This document shows positions 1 to 4,820 of a DNA stretch of 5,333 bases, piece by piece (position 1 is the first letter of the stretch; every line of letters begins with the position of its first letter). Below the pieces are notes generated by a model. That model was not told the DNA's origin. It was given only the letters and a program-made list of their open reading frames with translations, and did not search any database. A program made the position numbers and the translations under genes. Origin of the DNA: an uncultured Vampirovibrio sp. (GTDB lineage Bacteria > Cyanobacteriota > Vampirovibrionia > Gastranaerophilales > Gastranaerophilaceae); assembly GCA_910584405.1 (NCBI GenBank), contig CAJUAL010000027.1:1-5333 (forward strand), written 5' to 3'.

Positions 1-100
1 GGGCTATTTGGTTAGTGTTTTAGGGCTATTTGGTTAGTGTTTTAGGGCTATTTGGTTAGTGTTTTAGGGCTATTTGGTTAGTGTTTTAGGGCTATTGGTT
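1..100 (+). repeat. 22-bp iteron array of the replication origin
   Basis: Four identical 22-bp units lie head to tail (1-22, 23-44, 45-66, 67-88). Each begins GGGCTATTTGG and ends GTTTTA. A fifth, degenerate unit from 89 loses one T (GGGCTATTGGTTA) and then diverges. A 22-bp period is two helical turns, so initiator molecules would bind on one face of the DNA, as in other Rep_3 plasmid origins. The array ends about 10 bp before the -35 box of the initiator gene, so it probably serves both origin activation and copy-number control. There are no unique spacers, so it is not a CRISPR. Because the window ends fall inside this array, the true copy number may be higher. Confidence 0.92.
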
Positions 101-109
101 ATTAAATAT

Positions 110-138
110 TTGACATACTTACCAAATTGATGTATGCT
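110..138 (+). promoter_or_regulatory. promoter of the Rep_3 initiator gene
   Basis: A perfect -35 TTGACA (110-115) is followed by a 17-bp spacer and a -10 of TATGCT (133-138, four of six consensus bases). Transcription would start near 145, leaving a leader of about 25 nt with a strong ribosome binding site. It lies directly downstream of the iterons, so initiator bound there could block it. Confidence 0.8.
117..126 (-). promoter_or_regulatory. inverted half-iteron, probable initiator operator
   Basis: Read on the minus strand these ten bases are TTTGGTAAGT. The iteron core is TTTGGTTAGT, a nine out of ten match in the opposite orientation. The site lies wholly within the 17-bp spacer of the initiator promoter. 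In known Rep_3 plasmids such as pPS10 and R6K, dimers of the initiator bind inverted half-iterons at the promoter and repress it, while monomers bind the direct iterons. That role here is inference from position and sequence. Confidence 0.6.
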
Positions 139-152
139 AGAAAATATAAGGG

Positions 153-160
153 AAGGGAGG
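153..160 (+). promoter_or_regulatory. ribosome binding site that fixes the initiator start
   Basis: AAGGGAGG ends nine bases before ATG 170. The more upstream in-frame ATG at 134 lies inside the -10 box and has no Shine-Dalgarno sequence, so 170 is the likely start. Confidence 0.85.
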
Positions 161-169
161 GTGTACAAA

Positions 170-1045
170 ATGAAAAATGAGGTGGTAAAATTTGATAACG
201 AAATTAACAAAATTAGTTTTCAAAAATTCAATCAATCTGACTTAGATATTTTTATGAAAATTTGCATGGAAGTGTGTGAAAAAGGCATAGATACAGTGGA
301 AGTGCCTTTTTCAGAAATTAAAGATAGTATCAAGTATGATGGAAAAAGTAAAAAGCAATTTATAGAGATGTTGCTTCAATTCTGTCAAAAAATCGGCACC
401 ATAAGAATACGTGATATAGACGGAGAAACAGCAATTATTTGTTTATTTACGAAAATGAAACCAATCAAAAGCAAGGAAATTTTGCAAATCAAAGTAAACA
501 AAGAAAATGCTCATTACTTTAATGATCTTAAAAAAGCGTTTACAACTGTTGGGTTCAAAGAAATTATTAGCATGAGTAGTAAATATTCAAAAAATCTTTA
601 CAGGTTGCTTATGCAATGGCGAACAAAAGGGCATTGTCCAACGGAACATGAGGATAAATATTTTACGGTTGAGGAGATAAGGTTTTATCTTGATACTCCA
701 GATTATGATATTAAATTTATTAAAAAATTTATACTTGATCCGGCTGTAGCTGAAATTAATGAAAAGGGTACACTAGAAAATGTGGTTTTAAATGTACATA
801 AAGCAAAGAAAAGGGGGGCGCCTGTGGTTGGATATTCTTTCAACTTTGAACAACAAAAGAAGCTGAGTACAGAGCAAAAACAGACAATTGAGTGTAAGAA
901 AAATAATACAGGAACAAAGAAAAATATGAAAAATAAGTTTAACGATTTTCCGCAAAATGAGTATGATTTTGATAAGTTGGAAGAAAAATTGTTGAGCAAT
1001 AAAGGGGATGAAAAGATTGTATTACATGTTAAAAAATATCAATAG
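170..1045 (+). CDS. Rep_3 family (RepB-like) plasmid replication initiator
   Basis: The 291-residue product should bind the adjacent iterons, open the AT-rich origin and recruit the host helicase for theta replication. It has the two winged-helix layout of the family. An N-terminal domain spans roughly residues 8-125. The C-terminal DNA-binding domain spans about 130-228 and carries the hallmark stretches SSKYSKNLYRLLMQW (136-150), FTVEEIRFYL (165-174) and ILDPAVAEIN (188-197). A lysine-rich linker (about 230-256) follows, then an acidic tail element NKFNDFPQNEYDFDKLEEKLL (255-275). Length suits the family. The start is set at ATG 170, with AAGGGAGG nine bases upstream, because the earlier in-frame ATG at 134 falls inside the promoter. 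The gene is monocistronic: promoter 110-138, terminator 1103-1134. Autorepression through the half-iteron at 117-126 is inferred. Family call is confident; no host-specific name is justified. Confidence 0.93.
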   Translation: MKNEVVKFDNEINKISFQKFNQSDLDIFMKICMEVCEKGIDTVEVPFSEIKDSIKYDGKSKKQFIEMLLQFCQKIGTIRIRDIDGETAIICLFTKMKPIKSKEILQIKVNKENAHYFNDLKKAFTTVGFKEIISMSSKYSKNLYRLLMQWRTKGHCPTEHEDKYFTVEEIRFYLDTPDYDIKFIKKFILDPAVAEINEKGTLENVVLNVHKAKKRGAPVVGYSFNFEQQKKLSTEQKQTIECKKNNTGTKKNMKNKFNDFPQNEYDFDKLEEKLLSNKGDEKIVLHVKKYQ

Positions 1046-1102
1046 GAAAAACAAATATGAAATATTTTTTGGACTGAAATTTTAAATAATTTTTTTGATT
1101 TT

Positions 1103-1134
1103 AGAGAATTCTGTAAAAACAGAGTTCTTTTTTT
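1103..1134 (+). terminator. intrinsic terminator of the initiator gene
   Basis: A 10-bp stem (1105-1114 with 1119-1128, one G-U pair) closes an AAAA loop and runs into seven T residues (1128-1134). Outer pairs from 1103 can lengthen it. It lies 57 bp after the initiator stop and separates it from the next gene. The remaining DNA to 1317 is AT-rich, and I find no convincing promoter for the next gene in it. Confidence 0.9.
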
Positions 1135-1302
1135 GTGTTCAAAAGTGAAAGTGAATATTTTTAGGAAAATTTAAATTTTAGTAGAAAAAATAAATAGGAA
1201 GAAAATCTATAAAATACTTTATTCAAAATTTGCAAACAAATGAGCAATGCAAAAAGAGAAAAAGATAATGTAAGGATATGTGATAGTGCAAATATTAAAT
1301 TT

Positions 1303-1308
1303 AGGAGG
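1303..1308 (+). promoter_or_regulatory. AGGAGG ribosome binding site supporting a TTG start
   Basis: A perfect AGGAGG sits nine bases before TTG 1318. The first in-frame ATG after the TTG is Met14 at 1357, which has no comparable site upstream, so TTG is the preferred start. Confidence 0.85.
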
Positions 1309-1317
1309 ATTTAAAAA

Positions 1318-2460
1318 TTGATTATCGAAGAAAAAAAGGCACTATTAGATAGATGTATGTTTTCTGAAATTTGGCTTGATAGCATTGATGAACAAAGTAT
1401 TGAGGAACTTATAAAGCAAAAAGTTATTAAAAGGATAGTGAACGAAGATGGCGAGATTTACTATTCAGTTTATGCGAATGAACAAGAGTATGTATATCAC
1501 AGTAGCTATAATGATGTTGTCAAAGGATTTGGAACATTACAAACAACAGTAGAAAATAATGGGTTTGGAAATCTGAACTGCTATTCAATGGAAGAATACA
1601 AAAGACGATTAGAGCAGATAAAAAGCTTGATTGCACAAAAAGGTATTCATGTTGATGTCAGCAATCCAACAGTGAGTAAAATGGAAATCAATCGAACTTT
1701 TAGACTTGATGGCGAAATGCCAAGCTATGAAAGAGTTATTGATTTGATAATGGCACTATTGCCAGGCAATACGAAATTGAGTACAACGTCAGAATTTGCG
1801 AACAAGGAAAAAGGCAATATTGATAAAAATACATTTTATGCTACTAGCAAGCAAACAAGCAAGTCTAAATGTTATTTGGCTATGAAGTGGTACAACAAGA
1901 CAAAAGAGTTGAAAGCTCATTACAGAATTATACTTGATGAAAACTATATAAGGCTTGAATTTACTCTTTACGGTGCGAAAAAAATCAAAAAGGAACTGGG
2001 AACAAATAAATTTAATGAGTTATCAGACCAAAAAATAAATGAATGGTTTGATAAAAAAGTTAAAAATTGGATAAAAGAGCCAGTTGAAAAATGGAAAAAA
2101 AAGCAACAGAAAAAGGTGTTCCAGATCATGAACGAATGTAAAAAGGCAGATGGTTATAAATGGGTAAATAAGTGTATCACACGATTATTGAATGAGGAAA
2201 TACAAACAAGAAATGGACATAAGCCATTAATTTTAGATATCGAGGAAGTGATACCACTTGTAAATGAATTATACCCAAATGGAGACAAACGCAAGAGAAC
2301 CAAGTCAGCGTTTAGGAAGATTGCTAAAGAGGATGCAAGTAATGTCACTAATAGAGACGATTTGAAATTACAAGAACTTCTTGAAAAGCTGATGGCAAAA
2401 GACACAAAAGTTGGAATTGTAGGAGTGCTAAAAAATCGCACCACTAAAAATATAGCATAA
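1318..2460 (+). CDS. putative phage G2P / replication initiation factor-like protein (replication or mobilization)
   Basis: This 380-residue protein begins with TTG behind a perfect AGGAGG. I recognise no exact family, but the middle part has the motif order of the phage G2P/CRI, Rep_trans and MobT-type superfamily. A strand KMEINRTF (121-128) is followed by TFYATSKQTS (172-181), YNKTKEL (192-198) and YIRLEFTLYG (210-219). These parallel the family patterns of an acidic metal-site strand, Y-x-G-S..S, Y-d-K-x-x-E and R-x-E-x-x-L. Such proteins nick one DNA strand through a tyrosine, either to start rolling-circle replication or to act as relaxases. Which tyrosine would be catalytic cannot be told by eye, and no classical HUH pair is seen. 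Residues 238-300 are very basic (KKVKNWIKEPVEKWKKKQQK), suiting nucleic-acid binding. No clear promoter is visible; the gene ends in tandem stops TAA TAG. It could be a second initiator, a relaxase-like protein, or a DNA-binding accessory factor. Confidence 0.6.
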   Translation: MIIEEKKALLDRCMFSEIWLDSIDEQSIEELIKQKVIKRIVNEDGEIYYSVYANEQEYVYHSSYNDVVKGFGTLQTTVENNGFGNLNCYSMEEYKRRLEQIKSLIAQKGIHVDVSNPTVSKMEINRTFRLDGEMPSYERVIDLIMALLPGNTKLSTTSEFANKEKGNIDKNTFYATSKQTSKSKCYLAMKWYNKTKELKAHYRIILDENYIRLEFTLYGAKKIKKELGTNKFNELSDQKINEWFDKKVKNWIKEPVEKWKKKQQKKVFQIMNECKKADGYKWVNKCITRLLNEEIQTRNGHKPLILDIEEVIPLVNELYPNGDKRKRTKSAFRKIAKEDASNVTNRDDLKLQELLEKLMAKDTKVGIVGVLKNRTTKNIA

Positions 2461-2780
2461 TAGCTTGAAACCATTGAAAAATTGGGATTTTTGATTGATG
2501 TATGGCAGATTTTACTTGAAATCACGTCTATATAACAATCGGGAACGTAACACTTAAATGATTAAATCACTAACACATATCTTTACAATGAATTTTTAGA
2601 GAAACCCAACACGCAAAAAAGAGAATATACAATAGGACACGACCAAAACATCAAATATAAATCAATACAAATGTGACCAGACCTATATTATTTTTGTGTG
2701 TAGTTAGGTCATTTAATTACATAAGACAATATATTCATTTTTTTTACCGAACCTAAACTTAAAAATATCAAAGCCGAAAA

Positions 2781-2796
2781 CCCTTGATTTTACTAG
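2781..2796 (+). repeat. 16-bp direct repeat, copy 1
   Basis: CCCTTGATTTTACTAG is identical to 5256-5271 on the same strand. The two copies split the circle into an arc carrying the regulators and recombinase, and an arc carrying the iterons, initiator and second replication-like gene. Confidence 0.6.
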
Positions 2797-2915
2797 ATTT
2801 TTTGATTTACTGGAAGATTTCACAGACCATTTGAAAAGCCATGAACCCCTTGAAAATAGAGCATTTTACCGAACACCATAAATATTTTCTCAATTTATAG
2901 TAATATCAAATAATT

Positions 2916-2963
2916 AAAAAGCATCAGAAATCCTTGAAAACTAAGGCTTTTTGATGCTTTTTT
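2916..2963. terminator. bidirectional intrinsic terminator between convergent genes
   Basis: Perfect 11-bp arms AAAAAGCATCA (2916-2926) and TGATGCTTTTT (2952-2962) are extended inward by a G-U pair, three A-T pairs, one mismatch and CCTT/AAGG, around a 7-nt loop. A run of six T follows on the plus strand (2958-2963), and the A run at 2916-2920 gives T on the minus strand. It sits between the rightward gene ending at 2460 and the leftward gene ending at 3167, so it can stop transcripts from both sides. Confidence 0.85.
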
Positions 2964-3166
2964 CTTCCCTATAATCCATATATACCGAACTATCATTTTT
3001 AGATGTACACTTTTAAAATATTAGAATAGCAGCAGAACATAAGAACCATTAAAAAGTATTGAATTTCCTAATGTTTTGTGATGTACTGACAGACCTACAC
3101 AACATATTCTCCTGATATATTCCGAACCAATACCGAACACTATAATATAAAACAGTATTTAATACT

Positions 3167-3424
3167 TTATTCTGTCTTATTCTCTGCACCTTTTTCTACT
3201 AGTAGATCTTCCATATGCATATTAAACAGCTTACTTAACATATACAGATTATCTACTGATGGAAGTGTAGTTCCACGTATCCATCTATATATGGACTGTG
3301 GACATGATAAATGTAGAATCTCCTGTACTTCTCTTACACTATATCCATTTGTGAACATTACGCTATGTAGTCTCTGCCCTGACCGAACAAGATCTAATGA
3401 TGTAAATATTATTTTCTTTTCCAT
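3167..3424 (-). CDS. Xre-family (Cro/CI-type) helix-turn-helix regulator
   Basis: This 85-residue DNA-binding protein is close to a single HTH domain. Residues about 17-76 form the five-helix fold. SVREVQEILHLSCPQSIYRWIRG (29-51) holds the helix-turn-helix, with the recognition helix around PQSIYRWIRG, and the C-terminal part TLPSVDNLYMLSKLFNMHMEDLL (53-75) is typical of the family. The ATG at 3424 (read leftward) has AAGGA a few bases upstream. The gene is divergent from the ribbon-helix-helix gene at 3555. Its promoter (3459-3487) is overlaid by a perfect palindrome, so autoregulation is likely. It probably represses itself and perhaps its neighbour, but the target is not known. A role in copy control, partition or transfer is inference. 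No toxin partner is visible next to it. Confidence 0.88.
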   Translation of the reverse strand: MEKKIIFTSLDLVRSGQRLHSVMFTNGYSVREVQEILHLSCPQSIYRWIRGTTLPSVDNLYMLSKLFNMHMEDLLVEKGAENKTE

Positions 3425-3439
3425 ACAATTCCTTCTTTC

Positions 3440-3476
3440 ATATAATAGTTATATAACCAATATATAACTATTATAT
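3440..3476. promoter_or_regulatory. perfect 16-bp-arm palindrome, probable operator
   Basis: Positions 3440-3455 are the exact reverse complement of 3461-3476, with a 5-nt centre ACCAA. The right arm covers most of the -10 box and part of the spacer of the leftward promoter. The left arm covers its transcription start. Each arm contains one AGTTATA heptamer in opposite orientation. Confidence 0.8.
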
Positions 3477-3487
3477 AATCGTGTCAA
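3459..3487 (-). promoter_or_regulatory. leftward promoter of the helix-turn-helix gene
   Basis: On the minus strand a perfect TTGACA (3487 to 3482), a 17-bp spacer and TATATT (3464 to 3459) form a strong promoter pointing at the gene starting at 3424. Confidence 0.8.
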
Positions 3488-3490
3488 TAC

Positions 3491-3519
3491 AAAAGTTATA
3501 TAACTTGCTTATAACTTTT
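3491..3519. promoter_or_regulatory. second inverted repeat, probable operator of the divergent switch
   Basis: AAAAGTTATA (3491-3500) is exactly complementary to TATAACTTTT (3510-3519). Inside it, 3493-3506 is itself a perfect 14-bp palindrome. Three AGTTATA heptamers lie here. The repeat covers the -35 box of the rightward promoter, so a bound protein would block it. Confidence 0.75.
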
Positions 3520-3533
3520 ATATATGATATAGT
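3505..3533 (+). promoter_or_regulatory. rightward promoter of the ribbon-helix-helix gene
   Basis: TTGCTT (3505-3510), a 17-bp spacer and TATAGT (3528-3533), with the extended TG motif at 3525-3526, form a likely promoter. Transcription from about 3540 would give a leader of only about 15 nt that starts at the ribosome binding site. Confidence 0.7.
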
Positions 3534-3554
3534 TATAAAAAAGGAGTTGATAAC

Positions 3555-3740
3555 ATGACAGTATCAAAGGACAAAACAGGTGTGTTAATAAACATGGATA
3601 AAACATTGAAAAAAGAATTAGAACAATTAGCAAAAGCAGATGGGCGCTCGTTAACCAATTATATTATTAATGTACTTAAAATTCATGTTATAGATATTCA
3701 CAATAAAAATGAACAAAATTCATTACAACATAAATCTTGA
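3555..3740 (+). CDS. small ribbon-helix-helix (Arc/CopG-type) DNA-binding protein
   Basis: This 61-residue protein fits a dimeric ribbon-helix-helix repressor. A short beta strand GVLINMD (9-15) pairs across the dimer and reads the major groove. Helix A is about 16-28 (KTLKKELEQLAKA), the turn is DGRS (29-32), and helix B is about 33-46 (LTNYIINVLKIHVI). The tail from 47 is polar and probably flexible. AAGGAG ends eight bases before ATG 3555. The promoter at 3505-3533 is covered by an inverted repeat with AGTTATA heptamers, so the protein probably controls its own gene, and perhaps the divergent HTH gene. Relatives act as copy-number repressors (CopG), partition proteins (ParG-like) or antitoxins. 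No toxin gene follows, so a copy-control or partition role is favoured, by inference only. Confidence 0.83.
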   Translation: MTVSKDKTGVLINMDKTLKKELEQLAKADGRSLTNYIINVLKIHVIDIHNKNEQNSLQHKS

Positions 3741-3918
3741 TTTAACCCATAAATCAAAAGAACAGGCAATGTTATGTAAAATTAAACTAACCTTTCGATT
3801 ACATATCTGTTTATAAAAAATAAAACGAAGTATTAATTTACAAATGAGGCACGACAAGAATAGAACTATTAGAAATGATATTCTGAAAGACAAAGAAATA
3901 AAAATAATATAAATAATT

Positions 3919-3959
3919 AAAAGTTATGCAATTATAGAATATATAATTATATAACTTTT
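3919..3959. terminator. AT-rich hairpin: terminator or distal operator
   Basis: Arms 3919-3936 and 3942-3959 match at 16 of 18 positions around a 5-nt loop, and T-rich sequence follows. It could end the ribbon-helix-helix transcript, although it lies about 180 bp past that stop codon and has almost no G-C pairs. It also contains one exact AGTTATA heptamer in reverse (3950-3956) and one six-of-seven copy (3922-3928), so it may instead be a further binding site of the divergent regulators. Confidence 0.5.
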
Positions 3960-3970
3960 TTATTTATTGC

Positions 3971-4025
3971 TAAAAGTGTCAAAATAACATATTATAAAAA
4001 TGTTTTTAATAAAAGTGTCAAAATA
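3971..4025 (+). repeat. pair of 16-bp direct repeats, candidate resolvase-binding sites
   Basis: TAAAAGTGTCAAAATA occurs exactly at 3971-3986 and 4010-4025, 39 bp apart start to start. The second copy runs into a GTCAA/TTGAC dyad (4017-4021 with 4028-4032). Serine resolvases usually bind several such subsites just upstream of their own gene, so this is a candidate part of a res site. Confidence 0.6.
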
Positions 4026-4027
4026 TA

Positions 4028-4056
4028 TTGACTAATAGTTTATTTGATAGTATAGT
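4028..4056 (+). promoter_or_regulatory. promoter of the serine recombinase gene
   Basis: TTGACT (4028-4033), a 17-bp spacer and TATAGT (4051-4056) match the consensus well. Transcription would start near 4063, giving a leader of about 50 nt. The -35 lies in the dyad at the end of the second direct repeat, so the recombinase could repress itself. Confidence 0.78.
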
Positions 4057-4076
4057 AAAACCATCAAATAAACTAT
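4035..4076. promoter_or_regulatory. 14-bp-arm inverted repeat over the recombinase promoter
   Basis: Positions 4035-4048 are the exact reverse complement of 4063-4076, separated by 14 nt that contain the -10 box. It is a likely operator or a recombination subsite. In RNA only the right arm would be present, so it does not act as a terminator. The next bases include a 10-bp palindrome AACTATAGTT (4071-4080). Confidence 0.7.
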
Positions 4077-4096
4077 AGTTAAAATGATAGTTTTGG

Positions 4097-4104
4097 AAAG
4101 GTGG
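4097..4104 (+). promoter_or_regulatory. ribosome binding site that fixes the recombinase start
   Basis: AAAGGTGG ends eight bases before ATG 4113. An in-frame GTG at 4101 lies inside this site and so is unlikely to be the start. Confidence 0.8.
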
Positions 4105-4112
4105 TATTTATT

Positions 4113-4784
4113 ATGTGTAATGTATACAGCTATATGAGAATCAGTACAGAAGAAGAAAGAGGATTACAGAAATTTACAAGGCAGGAAAACGCATTACAGA
4201 AATATGCAAAAGAAAATGACATTGAATATCTATTAGAGTTTAGAGAGGACAAAAGCGGTAAGAACTTCATGGAGCGCAAGCAATGGCAGAAGTTGGAAAG
4301 CATATTACAGCCAGGAGATACTATAATATTCAAAGATATATGTAGATTTACAAGGCAAGCTGAACAAGGATATATAAAATATATGGAATTGTTAAACAAG
4401 GGAATTGAATTGATATTCATTGATAATCAGACAATAAGCACACCATATATAAAACAATTACTGAACATAGCAAAAGAACAAAACCTAGTAGCAAAAACAA
4501 GCCTTGAAAGCACAGTGAAATTATTACTTATAGTGGAACTGGACAGAGCAGAGCAGGAAAGAGCCATCACAGTACAAAGAATCAAAGACGGAATCAAGGC
4601 AAGTGACAAAAAAAGTGGTAGACCAATAGGCAAGCTGGACAAGATAACAGACGAATTAAAAGCCGATATACAGTTATTCTTGACCGATAGAACAATAAAA
4701 CAAGTTGACCTGATGGAAAAACATGGAATCAGCCGAAACACATTAAAGAAGTATGTGGAACTTGCTAAAGCAGGCGAGTTATAA
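4113..4784 (+). CDS. serine recombinase of the resolvase/invertase family
   Basis: The 223-residue enzyme should cut and rejoin DNA through a covalent phosphoserine link, most likely resolving plasmid multimers. The catalytic N-terminal domain begins VYSYMRIS, with Arg9 and nucleophile Ser11. SGKNFMERKQW (48-58) and GDTIIFKDICRFTR (68-81) follow, the last giving the paired arginines Arg78 and Arg81. The long helix VELDRAEQERAITVQRIKDG (141-160) and SGRPIG (168-173) lead to a C-terminal HTH at about 188-216 (SIKQ-like TIKQVDLMEKHGISRNTLKKY). Size fits small resolvases. Position 77, just before Arg78, is Cys where Tn3 and gamma-delta resolvases have Asp; Asp75 is two residues earlier. ATG 4113 is preferred over GTG 4101, which lies in the ribosome binding site. 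Direct repeats and a dyad upstream probably form its res site. An invertase role is less likely, as no invertible segment is evident. Confidence 0.93.
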   Translation: MCNVYSYMRISTEEERGLQKFTRQENALQKYAKENDIEYLLEFREDKSGKNFMERKQWQKLESILQPGDTIIFKDICRFTRQAEQGYIKYMELLNKGIELIFIDNQTISTPYIKQLLNIAKEQNLVAKTSLESTVKLLLIVELDRAEQERAITVQRIKDGIKASDKKSGRPIGKLDKITDELKADIQLFLTDRTIKQVDLMEKHGISRNTLKKYVELAKAGEL

Positions 4785-4793
4785 AAAATAGAT

Positions 4794-4820
4794 AGGTGGT
4801 GTAACAATGCCACCTTTTTT
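4794..4820 (+). terminator. intrinsic terminator of the recombinase gene
   Basis: AGGTGG (4794-4799) pairs with CCACCT (4810-4815). Two G-U pairs and one A-T pair extend the stem to nine pairs around an AACA loop, followed by six T (4815-4820). It begins nine bases after the stop codon. The same AGGTGG could also act as a ribosome binding site for the frame starting at 4807. Confidence 0.88.

Larger units (their letters stand above)
2746..3138 (+). repeat. clustered ACCGAAC heptamers
   Basis: Exact ACCGAAC occurs at 2746-2752, 2868-2874, 2984-2990 and 3132-3138, with a TCCGAAC at 3121-3127. All are on the same strand and spaced 122, 116 and 148 bp apart. The first two share the longer TTTTACCGAAC and the later two share ATACCGAAC. 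A CpG-containing heptamer recurring like this in such AT-rich DNA suggests a binding site or a remnant of longer repeats. One more copy, at 3382-3388, lies inside the helix-turn-helix gene and may be coincidence. Confidence 0.5.
2461..3166. other. 706-bp non-coding region between convergent genes, rich in small repeats
   Basis: I find no credible gene here. The stretch holds a long bidirectional terminator (2916-2963), four exact ACCGAAC heptamers plus one TCCGAAC, five degenerate copies of a GAAACCNTTGAAAA-like phrase (2467, 2776, 2843, 2927, 3043), and a short inverted repeat TGACC/GGTCA (2674-2678 with 2707-2711). A region of this size and complexity on a small plasmid often holds a transfer origin, a single-strand origin or a partition site. 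None of these can be assigned from sequence alone. Confidence 0.6.
3741..4112. other. intergenic region with inverted repeats and the recombinase control region
   Basis: No supported gene lies here. From 3741 to about 3915 I see nothing recognisable apart from a 22-codon frame at 3844 without a ribosome binding site. From 3919 onward there is an imperfect 18-bp-arm hairpin, two 16-bp direct repeats, a promoter and a 14-bp-arm inverted repeat, each described separately. Confidence 0.6.

Noticed and set aside
1..100. Repeats contain TTTTAGGG, resembling telomere sequence, and could suggest a CRISPR or linear plasmid ends.
   Set aside because: The units are 22 bp, abut without spacers and precede a Rep_3 gene, so they are iterons. 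The ends are direct, not inverted, repeats.
134..169. Twelve-codon upstream extension of the initiator from ATG 134.
   Set aside because: That ATG lies inside the -10 box and has no ribosome binding site, while ATG 170 has an excellent one.
703..999. Minus-strand open frame of 98 codons opposite the initiator gene.
   Set aside because: It overlaps the well-supported Rep_3 gene and shows only Phe and Ser-rich composition from antisense of AT-rich coding DNA.
2154..2525. Minus-strand open frame of 123 codons opposite the end of gene 2.
   Set aside because: It is a shadow of gene 2, with low-complexity Ser, Phe and Leu-rich content and no recognisable domain.
2464..2535. In-frame open stretch of 23 codons after the tandem stops of gene 2.
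   Set aside because: Two stops in a row (TAA TAG) separate it, it has no start signal, and such a length is expected by chance. It also overlaps one of the GAAACCATTGAAAA repeat copies.
2568..2574. CACTAAC, the reverse complement of GTTAGTG in the iteron core, as an isolated iteron.
   Set aside because: Only seven bases match and there is no neighbouring repeat, so it is expected by chance.
3167..3740. HTH and RHH genes as a toxin-antitoxin pair.
   Set aside because: Both proteins look like DNA-binding regulators, they are divergent rather than cotranscribed, and neither has a toxin-like domain beside it.
3844..3912. 22-codon frame beginning MRHDKN between the RHH and recombinase genes.
   Set aside because: There is no Shine-Dalgarno sequence and the length is trivial. 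No family is recognisable.
4130..4813. Two minus-strand open frames opposite the recombinase.
   Set aside because: They lie antisense to a full-length recombinase with intact motifs and show no domain or ribosome binding site of their own.
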